Assembly (NCBI GenBank): GCA_016938155.1 | Contig: JAFGVF010000290.1 | Coordinates: forward strand, 1-6,050 | DNA length: 6,050 nt | Reading direction: 5' to 3' | From: Candidatus Cloacimonadota bacterium | GTDB taxonomy: Bacteria; Cloacimonadota; Cloacimonadia; Cloacimonadales; JAFGVF01 | Part shown: positions 1 to 5,208 of the stretch, piece by piece | How the letters are laid out: each line of letters starts with the position of its first letter | How positions within the stretch are numbered: the stretch's first letter is position 1 | Position numbers and translations under genes: made by a program | The notes under the pieces: generated by a model | What the model saw: only the letters and a program-made list of their open reading frames with translations | Told to the model about the DNA's origin: nothing | Databases searched by the model: none

Positions 1-125
1 AAATCAATTACGGGATATTTCTCATCCATTAAAGGCAGATTCAGGTTAACATTCCAATTAGTGCCCTTGAAACTACAGCTACTGAGTAAAATGGCAAGAG
101 TAAGAAAAAGAAGATATTTTTTCAT
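1..125 (-). CDS. N-terminal fragment of a putative lipoprotein (3' end beyond window)
   Basis: This open frame starts at an ATG at 125-123 and runs off the left edge after 41 codons. The protein begins MKKYLLFLTLAILLSSC: two lysines, a hydrophobic core (about residues 4-14) and a lipobox L14-S15-S16-C17. That is a textbook signal peptidase II signal, so the mature protein should be lipidated on Cys17. Ser at position +2 would fit outer-membrane sorting in a Gram-negative cell (inference). The first mature residues are rich in W, N, L and P (NWNVNLNLPLMDEKYP), which suggests a secreted beta-rich domain; the function is not recognisable. A Shine-Dalgarno-like AAGGA lies 7 nt upstream, inside the end of the radical SAM gene. 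The ATG is only 3 nt after that gene's TGA, so the two are very probably cotranscribed. I am confident that it is a gene and a lipoprotein, and have no view on its role. Confidence 0.8.
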   Translation of the reverse strand, partial: MKKYLLFLTLAILLSSCSFKGTNWNVNLNLPLMDEKYPVID

Positions 126-128
126 GTC

Positions 129-1112
129 TCAATCCTTATCTGATAATCTTTTTACTGAATATTCTCCATCTTGTAAGAACTTATCTACGGCTACTTTCAC
201 GATGTAATTATGACATCTGTTTTCCAAACATTTCAAGATATAAGCACCATTGCCTTTAAGTAAAGAAATATTTTTATTTGATACAGTAATGAGGCTGTCT
301 CCGTCGATATCCTTCTCTATTCTGCGAGCAAAGATATCTCCTTTTACCAGTTCCCCAAAGTTTGGATGAAATGGTCCTGCTATTATTGCATCACGCTCTG
401 AGATGTCTGAGTGTAAACCTGTTTTTATAACCTTTATCCCATGTTGCTCAAAGCTTTCCATCATTGTAGCAGAATAATACAATGCCTCATTCAATGAAAT
501 CGGTTTGTAATTGCCACTTCTATACATCCTTTCCAGGGGTGTGTCTTTCAGAACTAAGAGAGGATAAATCCTCACGAAATCAGGTGAAGCATGGATAGTT
601 CTTTCAATGGTTAACTGCAAAGATGAAGGGCTGAACCCCGGTAGTCCCAACATCAATTGAATACCAAGTTTAAAACCATTCTCTTTAACCATCCGACAAG
701 CTTCTTGAGCTTTTTCCTGTGTATATCCTCTTACGGATTGAGTTAACTCATCATTGGAAAAGCTCTGTACCCCCAACTCTATTGTAGATACTCTTTGCAA
801 AATGCTTTCTTTTAAAATCTCTTCATCAATGCAATCAGGTCTGGTAGAATATCTTACTGTTGTAAGTTCATCAAGAAAAGGTTCCACAATGGCATAATAT
901 CCCTCTCTGATTTTTTGGGGGAGTGCAGTAAAAGTACCGCCGAAAAAAGCAATTTCTTTTTGTTTATGTTTGTTGAATTCACAGAAAGCAACCAAATCAT
1001 GTAATATTTCTTCTTGATTAATTCCGGAAGAACCTGTGATGCTGAATTGATTACAATATATACATTGAAAACTACAACCCTGCTGAGGTATGAAGATGGG
1101 ATAAATAATCAT
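129..1112 (-). CDS. Elp3-like radical SAM protein without acetyltransferase domain
   Basis: 327 residues. The N-terminus carries the radical SAM cluster motif Cx3Cx2C (C13, C17, C20 in GCSFQCIYCNQ), which should bind a [4Fe-4S] cluster and S-adenosylmethionine. Further radical SAM core features are the glycine motif FFGGTF (56-61), RYSTRPDCID (87-96) and ELGVQSF (112-118). This pattern is the one seen in the catalytic half of Elp3, the tRNA wobble-uridine enzyme. Elp3 proper continues into a GNAT acetyltransferase domain and is considerably longer. Here the chain ends after a short C-terminal region containing GPFHPNFGELV (246-256), as in the Elp3-like radical SAM proteins found beside rnc in many Clostridia (family knowledge, recalled). 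The substrate is unknown; RNA modification is a guess from the family and the rnc neighbour. The ATG overlaps the rnc stop by one base (TAATG) with no good Shine-Dalgarno, so translation probably depends on ribosomes finishing rnc. The gene ends in TGA. Confidence 0.88.
   Translation of the reverse strand: MIIYPIFIPQQGCSFQCIYCNQFSITGSSGINQEEILHDLVAFCEFNKHKQKEIAFFGGTFTALPQKIREGYYAIVEPFLDELTTVRYSTRPDCIDEEILKESILQRVSTIELGVQSFSNDELTQSVRGYTQEKAQEACRMVKENGFKLGIQLMLGLPGFSPSSLQLTIERTIHASPDFVRIYPLLVLKDTPLERMYRSGNYKPISLNEALYYSATMMESFEQHGIKVIKTGLHSDISERDAIIAGPFHPNFGELVKGDIFARRIEKDIDGDSLITVSNKNISLLKGNGAYILKCLENRCHNYIVKVAVDKFLQDGEYSVKRLSDKD
133..137 (-). promoter_or_regulatory. Ribosome binding site of the lipoprotein gene
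   Basis: On the minus strand the sequence reads AAGGA, then a 7-nt spacer, then the ATG at 125. The site overlaps the last codons of the radical SAM gene. It supports the very short (41 codons visible) edge-truncated lipoprotein frame as a real gene. Confidence 0.6.
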
Positions 1113-1885
1113 TACAAATCAAGCATCTTGCAAGCTTCTTTCGCTGCATTTTGTTGTGCTTCTTTTTTACTCGGTCCGGAACCGGTTCCAACAACCTCTC
1201 CATTTATCAGTACATCCATTATAAAGGTTTTGTCATGGTCAGGTCCCAATTCACCAACCTTTTCATAAGTAGGAGGTTCCTGATACTTTGACTGTGCATA
1301 TTCTTGTAAAATGCTTTTAAAGTTCTTCAACTCATCCTGGTCGATAAGTTTACGAAAATTCAATAAGATGATGTTTTTGATGATTCTTTCGGCTTCTTCC
1401 AGGCTACTATCAAGATATACTGCACAAATCAAAGCTTCCATTGCATCTGAAAGAATGGATGGTCTTGATCTGCCTCCATTTCTATCCTCATCATCACTTA
1501 GCATTAGATAGTTCCCGAGATTTATCTCTTTTGCTTTTACTGTAAGATATTTCTCAGATACTATTTTTGACTTCATCTTCGAGAGCGTTCCCTCCTGACT
1601 ATCAGGAAAAGCTAGAAAAAGTTCTTGAGCAACAAATAGCCCTAAGATGGAGTCACCCAAAAACTCCATTCTCTCAAACGGAGAAGTTGCACAGGCATAA
1701 GGTGCTTGTTTTCGAAAGTACGAATTGTGCGTAAAGGCACTTTTTAAGAGATTAACATCTTCAAATTTATAGTTAATCTTCCTTTGAAACTCTTGAAGTT
1801 TATCTTCCCATTCGCTGTCCTCGATGACTACTTCAATTCTCTTGGAATTAAACATCCAGGACAGGCGTTTAATAATTGTGTTCAA
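1112..1885 (-). CDS. rnc: Ribonuclease III
   Basis: 257 residues. RNase III cuts double-stranded RNA in rRNA precursors, mRNA leaders and antisense duplexes, acting as a homodimer. The nuclease domain (about 36-180) holds the family signature ERMEFLGDS (71-79), with acidic metal ligands E71, E74 and D78, and the second motif SDAMEALICAVYLD with D147 and E150. C154 sits where most family members have glycine. A double-stranded RNA binding domain covers about 186-257, starting near FKSILQEYAQ and ending in KKEAQQNAAKEACKML. The start is TTG (1885-1883), supported by GAGG 5 nt upstream. The next in-frame ATG (Met11) has no such site. The protein has roughly 25 extra residues before the nuclease domain compared with the E. 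coli enzyme, mixed basic then acidic. The gene lies 44 nt after fabF, behind an intrinsic terminator, and shares a base with the downstream radical SAM gene. The family assignment is secure. Confidence 0.96.
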   Translation of the reverse strand: MNTIIKRLSWMFNSKRIEVVIEDSEWEDKLQEFQRKINYKFEDVNLLKSAFTHNSYFRKQAPYACATSPFERMEFLGDSILGLFVAQELFLAFPDSQEGTLSKMKSKIVSEKYLTVKAKEINLGNYLMLSDDEDRNGGRSRPSILSDAMEALICAVYLDSSLEEAERIIKNIILLNFRKLIDQDELKNFKSILQEYAQSKYQEPPTYEKVGELGPDHDKTFIMDVLINGEVVGTGSGPSKKEAQQNAAKEACKMLDL

Positions 1886-1890
1886 TAATA

Positions 1891-1894
1891 CCTC
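1891..1894 (-). promoter_or_regulatory. Ribosome binding site that decides the rnc TTG start
   Basis: The minus strand reads ACTGAGGTATTATTG. GAGG is 5 nt from the TTG at 1885. The alternative ATG ten codons further in is preceded by CGCCTGTCCTGG, with no purine-rich site, so TTG is the better start. Confidence 0.65.
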
Positions 1895-1900
1895 AGTAAT

Positions 1901-1923
1901 AAAAAGAGGGGGCGATGCCCCCT
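1901..1923 (-). terminator. Intrinsic terminator or attenuator between fabF and rnc
   Basis: Read on the minus strand this is AGGGGGC, loop ATC, GCCCCCT, then C and five T. The perfect 7-bp stem contains six G-C pairs and is followed directly by a U-tract, the classic Rho-independent layout. It starts 6 nt after the fabF stop codon. Only 15 nt separate the T-tract from the rnc TTG, leaving no room for a promoter between them. rnc must therefore be transcribed by read-through or from a promoter inside fabF. Partial termination would keep RNase III below the fab enzymes. The T-tract is short, so incomplete termination is plausible. Confidence 0.75.
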
Positions 1924-1929
1924 AAATCA

Positions 1930-3165
1930 TCAATACTTGCCAATAACTATAGCAGAGTTTTGTCCTCCGAAACCTAATGAGTTACTGAGAGCATAAGTTA
2001 CCTTGTGATCAATTGACTTTCCTTGAACATAATCTAAATCACATTCAGGACTCGGATTCTCAAGGTTGGCCGTTAAGTGCAATTTCTGGTCACAAATTGA
2101 TTTTACACAGACAATTGCTTCCATTGCCGCTGCAGCTCCCAACATATGTCCAACCATGGATTTTGTGGAATTGATTTTTACTTTATAGGCATGAGGACCA
2201 AAAACTGTCTTTATAGAAATTGTTTCTGTTACATCATTTAAAGGTGTTGAAGTACCGTGTGCATTGATATAATCAATATCTGTAGCCTTGAGCCCGGCAT
2301 CATCAAGAGCCATCTGCATAGCTCTGGCACTACCCTCACCATTTTCCGTGGGAGCAGTAATATGATATGCATCTGCAGTAGCTCCATAACCAAGAACTTC
2401 AGCATAAATCTGAGCTCCACGAGCTTTTGCATGTTCCAGTTCTTCGAGAATCAATGCCGCAGCACCTTCAGAAATGACAAACCCATCTCTGTCTTTATCA
2501 AAAGGACGACTTGCCGAAGCCGGATCATCATTTCTTGTAGAGAGAGCTTTTAAAGCACTGAACCCGCCAACAGCCATTGGTGAAACAGCTGCTTCACAAC
2601 CAGCAGCAACTATAACATCAGCATCGCCGTATTGAATAGACCTGAAAGCAGTCCCTATGGCATGATTTGAGCTGGCACAAGCCGATACAACATTAAAGTT
2701 TATACCTTTTAAATTATATTCAATTGAGATATGAGCAGCAGCTATGTTGGATATCATTTTGGGGATAAAAAAGGGACTTATACGCCTTGGTCCTTTTTCG
2801 ACCATTTTAATGACTTCTTCCTCAAAAGTTATTATTCCACCAATCCCTGCACCCACGATGCAGCCGATTCTATTGTGGTCATACGGATGATCTTCAAGTC
2901 CCGAATCTTTCATCGCTTGCCTTGCAGCAACAACAGCGTATTGTGCATATAGGTCTATTTTTTTCACTTCTTTGGGATCAAAATGATTTGCTGATTCATA
3001 ACCATTTACCTGAGCGGCGAATTTTACCGGGAAATCAGTTATATCAAAGCGATCTATTGTCCTGGCTCCTCGTTTACCTGCCAGTAAATTCTGCCATGTT
3101 TCATCTATATTATTACCAACAGGATTTATGGTTCCCATTCCTGTTATCACTACTCTCCGTTTCAT
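1930..3165 (-). CDS. fabF: 3-oxoacyl-[acyl-carrier-protein] synthase II (KAS II)
   Basis: 411 residues from the ATG, the usual FabF length. It condenses malonyl-ACP with a growing acyl-ACP in the cytoplasm, extending the chain by two carbons. The thiolase-fold catalytic triad falls at the same numbers as in E. coli FabF: nucleophile C163 (SACASS), H303 (NAHGTST) and H340 (MVGHMLGAAA). K335 (STKS) and the GFGG gate near F399 are also present. GAGIGG at 105-110 places isoleucine at 108, as in FabF, rather than the form typical of FabB. A longer in-frame reading begins at a TTG two codons upstream (3171), but GAGG would then touch the start codon. AGAGG lies 6 nt from the ATG at 3165, and MKRRVVITG is the normal FabF N-terminus. 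The stop is TGA at 1930. It lies downstream of acpP across an 81-nt gap holding a hairpin, and is followed by a terminator. Confidence 0.97.
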   Translation of the reverse strand: MKRRVVITGMGTINPVGNNIDETWQNLLAGKRGARTIDRFDITDFPVKFAAQVNGYESANHFDPKEVKKIDLYAQYAVVAARQAMKDSGLEDHPYDHNRIGCIVGAGIGGIITFEEEVIKMVEKGPRRISPFFIPKMISNIAAAHISIEYNLKGINFNVVSACASSNHAIGTAFRSIQYGDADVIVAAGCEAAVSPMAVGGFSALKALSTRNDDPASASRPFDKDRDGFVISEGAAALILEELEHAKARGAQIYAEVLGYGATADAYHITAPTENGEGSARAMQMALDDAGLKATDIDYINAHGTSTPLNDVTETISIKTVFGPHAYKVKINSTKSMVGHMLGAAAAMEAIVCVKSICDQKLHLTANLENPSPECDLDYVQGKSIDHKVTYALSNSLGFGGQNSAIVIGKY

Positions 3166-3171
3166 AAGCAA

Positions 3172-3176
3172 CCTCT
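3172..3176 (-). promoter_or_regulatory. Ribosome binding site that decides the fabF ATG start
   Basis: The minus strand reads AGAGGTTGCTTATG. AGAGG with a 6-nt spacer selects the ATG at 3165. The TTG at 3171 directly abuts the purine run and cannot be the main start. Confidence 0.7.
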
Positions 3177-3196
3177 ATTTTTTAAGATGCGAGAAT

Positions 3197-3239
3197 ATAA
3201 AAGGTTGTCCGCAATGGAAACACTCGAACAACCTTTTAT
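3197..3239 (-). other. Long RNA hairpin in the acpP-fabF intergenic region
   Basis: This is an inverted repeat with 12-nt perfect arms (ATAAAAGGTTGT at 3239-3228 and ACAACCTTTTAT at 3208-3197 on the minus strand). The 19-nt interior can pair further: U-G, C-G, G-C, one bulged G, then AGUG with CAUU, closing on a UUUC loop. By hand folding that is about 19 bp with two G-U pairs and one bulge. It begins 7 nt after the acpP stop and ends 31 nt before the fabF ATG. The 3' arm ends in CCTTTTATATT, so it could act as a weak terminator, as a block to 3' exonucleases that protects acpP mRNA, or as an RNase III site. The structure is read from sequence; the function is inference. Confidence 0.7.
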
Positions 3240-3246
3240 CTCAAAT

Positions 3247-3483
3247 TTAAGCGTTCAGTTTTGAAGTAAGATAGCTAATTGCTTGTCCAACTGTACGAAG
3301 TTTGTCCTGATCTTCTTCAGGGATTTCAAGGTCAAACTTGTCTTCGAATTTCATTACAAGCTCAACTGTGTCAAGGGAGTCAGCACCTAAATCATCGATG
3401 AAGTTTGCTTCATCAGTAATCTGGCTTTCATCAACATTGAGTTCTTCCATTATGATCTTTTTTACTTCGTTTGCGATATCCAT
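3247..3483 (-). CDS. acpP: Acyl carrier protein
   Basis: 78 residues, a normal ACP length. It carries acyl intermediates of fatty-acid synthesis on a 4'-phosphopantetheine arm attached by AcpS; the arm goes on S36 within the invariant GADSLD motif (33-38). The protein is strongly acidic, with a short helix before the motif, the recognition helix DTVELVMKFEDKF and the EIPEED segment (residues 53-58) that follow it, all typical of ACP. The ATG is preceded by a near-perfect Shine-Dalgarno (AGGAGG, 5-nt spacer), the best in the window, which fits the high demand for ACP. It sits 20 nt downstream of fabG and is followed by a long hairpin that could separate its expression from that of fabF. Confidence 0.98.
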   Translation of the reverse strand: MDIANEVKKIIMEELNVDESQITDEANFIDDLGADSLDTVELVMKFEDKFDLEIPEEDQDKLRTVGQAISYLTSKLNA

Positions 3484-3488
3484 TATAT

Positions 3489-3494
3489 CCTCCT
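3489..3494 (-). promoter_or_regulatory. Strong ribosome binding site of acpP
   Basis: The minus strand reads TAGGAGGATATAATG: a full AGGAGG with a 5-nt A/T spacer. It is clearly stronger than the sites of fabD, fabG, fabF and rnc and implies high translation of ACP within the operon. Confidence 0.8.
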
Positions 3495-3503
3495 AAGTTT
3501 GTT

Positions 3504-4250
3504 TTAGATGATTAGTCCACCGTCAACATTTATTACTTGACCGGTGATATATTCTGCCTCTTTCGAAGCCAAGAATAAGCATAAGTCAGCAACATTTCTG
3601 ATGCTACCCATCTTCTGCAAAGGAATTGCAGCAGAATAGGATTTCACTACTTCTTCGGGTAAATTCTGGGTCATTTCTGTCTCAATAAAACCGGGAGCTA
3701 CTGCATTGACACGAATGCCTCTGGAAGCAAACTCTTTTGCCGAGGACTTTGTCAAAGATATTACTCCTCCCTTCGAAGCTGCATAGTTGGCTTGTCCGGC
3801 ATTTCCCATTATTCCGATTACAGAGGCAATATTAACTAAACAACCAGATTTTTGCTTTAACAAATATCTGCTGATTTTCTGGGTACAAATAAAAGTGCCT
3901 TTTAAATTAACATTGATGACTGCATCCCAATCAGATTCCTTCATTCGCATTATCAGATTATCTTTGGTAATTCCGGCATTATTAACCAGTATATCAATCT
4001 TTCCGTATTTAGCATCCAGCTCTTTAAATATCTCACCGATTCTTTCGCTATCAGTTACATTTGCTGCATATCCCTCGGCTGAGTATCCATGTGCAGTTAA
4101 TCTGGAAACAGCCTCATCTACTTGCTCCTGATTCAGGTCAAGGATGATTACTGTTGAGCCCTCTTCGGCAAACCTTTCGGCAATTCCGTAACCTATACCT
4201 CGTGCACTTCCGGTTATAACTGCTATCATCTTCTCAAGTCTATTCTGCAT
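3504..4250 (-). CDS. fabG: 3-oxoacyl-[acyl-carrier-protein] reductase
   Basis: 248 residues, standard for FabG. It reduces 3-ketoacyl-ACP to 3-hydroxyacyl-ACP with NADPH, the first reduction of each elongation cycle. It is a short-chain dehydrogenase with a Rossmann fold: cofactor loop TGSARGIG (13-20), NNAG (90-93), and the catalytic tetrad N115, S143, Y156 and K160 (YAASK). The end, TGQVINVDGG, is the usual FabG C-terminal motif. SDR proteins are easily mis-assigned, but the position between fabD and acpP makes FabG secure. The ATG at 4250 lies inside the 3' end of fabD (11-nt overlap), with GAGGA 8 nt upstream. Met8 is a possible later start, but the first gives an N-terminus that matches the family (LEKMIAVITG). 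It ends with TAA 20 nt before acpP. Confidence 0.96.
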   Translation of the reverse strand: MQNRLEKMIAVITGSARGIGYGIAERFAEEGSTVIILDLNQEQVDEAVSRLTAHGYSAEGYAANVTDSERIGEIFKELDAKYGKIDILVNNAGITKDNLIMRMKESDWDAVINVNLKGTFICTQKISRYLLKQKSGCLVNIASVIGIMGNAGQANYAASKGGVISLTKSSAKEFASRGIRVNAVAPGFIETEMTQNLPEEVVKSYSAAIPLQKMGSIRNVADLCLFLASKEAEYITGQVINVDGGLII

Positions 4251-5196
4251 TCTTCATTTCCTCAATTACTCTTTCAATATCTGATAATTTATCTATGTTA
4301 TAAACGATTGCATTCTTGTCTATTTTTTTTATCATTCCTGAAAGCACTTTCTGTGGTCCGAATTCAAAGAATACTTTAACTCCATCGTTAATCATCTGCT
4401 GAATACAGTCAACCCATAGCACTGAAGAAGTTACCTGTTCTGTTAAATTTTGAATAATTTTCTTTGAATCTCCGGTCGGTTTTGCATCTACATTTGAGAC
4501 CACAGGAACATCCGTATCGTTAAAATGAATTTGTTTCATTTCATCTGCTAACCAGAATCCCGCTTTCTCAATCAAGGGAGAATGAAATGGTCCGCCTACT
4601 TGCAAAGGAAGAGCTCTTTTAGCTCCTTTGGCTTTGCAAATCTCTCCGGCTTTCTTTACGCCTTCTTCACTTCCGGATATCACTGTTTGATCCGGAGTAT
4701 TAAAATTTGCAGCGATAACTACTCCTGCGTCTGATGCCTCAGCACAAGCAGCTTTTACACTTGCTGAATCCAATCCCATTATCGCATACATAGCAAATGG
4801 ATTACCTGCATTTGCCTCAATCATGAACTGACCTCTCTTATGTACAAGGTGCATCGCATCTTCAACACTCAAGACACCATTTGCAACCAGGGCAGAGAAC
4901 TCACCCAGGGAATGCCCTGCAACAAAAGCCGGTTTGATTCCCGTTTTATCTATAAAAGTTTTCCAGGCACAATAGCTGTGGAAGAGAATTGCAGGCTGTG
5001 TATATTTTGTCTGCTTCAGTTCCTCTTCAGGACCATCAGTCATAATTCTTTCCAGCTGAGTAGAGTGTTTTTCATCAAATTTTCTTAAGACGCTATGCAT
5101 CTCAATGTCAGCTCCGGTAAAATCCATCGCCATTCCTATATATTGTGCTCCCTGTCCGGGAAAAACAAATGCAATTTCTTTTTCGGTAAAAGTCAT
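4240..5196 (-). CDS. fabD: Malonyl-CoA:ACP transacylase
   Basis: 318 residues, close to the usual 305-320. It transfers malonyl from CoA to ACP, supplying the extender for FabH and FabF. Visible motifs in order are FPGQGAQ (12-18), whose glutamine helps form the oxyanion hole; GHSLGE (94-99) with the nucleophile S96; R121 (KRGQF), which binds the malonyl carboxylate; and GPFHSPL (202-208) with catalytic H205. The C-terminal EFGPQKVLSGM (278-288) is also typical. The ATG at 5196 has GGAG 7 nt upstream, only 12 nt after the fabH stop. The gene ends in TAG within the start of fabG. Nothing is missing or truncated. The family assignment is certain. Confidence 0.97.
   Translation of the reverse strand: MTFTEKEIAFVFPGQGAQYIGMAMDFTGADIEMHSVLRKFDEKHSTQLERIMTDGPEEELKQTKYTQPAILFHSYCAWKTFIDKTGIKPAFVAGHSLGEFSALVANGVLSVEDAMHLVHKRGQFMIEANAGNPFAMYAIMGLDSASVKAACAEASDAGVVIAANFNTPDQTVISGSEEGVKKAGEICKAKGAKRALPLQVGGPFHSPLIEKAGFWLADEMKQIHFNDTDVPVVSNVDAKPTGDSKKIIQNLTEQVTSSVLWVDCIQQMINDGVKVFFEFGPQKVLSGMIKKIDKNAIVYNIDKLSDIERVIEEMKNAE
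4259..4263 (-). promoter_or_regulatory. Ribosome binding site of fabG inside fabD
   Basis: GAGGA, 8 nt before the fabG ATG at 4250, lies in the last codons of fabD. Together with the 11-nt overlap of the two genes it suggests translational coupling of FabD and FabG. Confidence 0.5.
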
Positions 5197-5203
5197 ATCA
5201 AAT

Positions 5204-5207
5204 CTCC
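5204..5207 (-). promoter_or_regulatory. Ribosome binding site of fabD
   Basis: GGAG lies 7 nt from the ATG at 5196, in the 12-nt gap immediately after the fabH stop (TAATGGAG). It supports the chosen fabD start and close coupling with fabH. Confidence 0.6.
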
Positions 5208-5208
5208 A

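Noticed and set aside
1014..1268. Plus-strand frame of 84 codons antisense to the rnc/radical SAM junction
   Set aside because: It lies opposite two well-supported genes, shows no recognisable domain and is of chance length. The same reasoning removes the plus-strand frame at 1311-1511.
2257..3167. Several plus-strand frames (2257-2553, 2731-2952, 2922-3167) and a minus-strand frame (2238-2432) within fabF
   Set aside because: All are shadows of the intact fabF gene in other frames, with atypical composition and no motifs.
3166..3171. TTG at 3171 as the fabF start, adding two residues
   Set aside because: The ribosome binding site would touch the start codon, whereas the ATG at 3165 has ideal spacing and gives the normal FabF N-terminus.
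3166..3246. Internal promoter in the acpP-fabF gap
   Set aside because: TTGCGG and TATATT are present on the minus strand but only 9 nt apart, so they do not make a sigma-70-like promoter.
3787..4131. Plus-strand frame of 114 codons opposite fabG
   Set aside because: fabG is complete with its catalytic tetrad; the antisense product has no family features. The same holds for the plus-strand frame at 4840-5088 opposite fabD.
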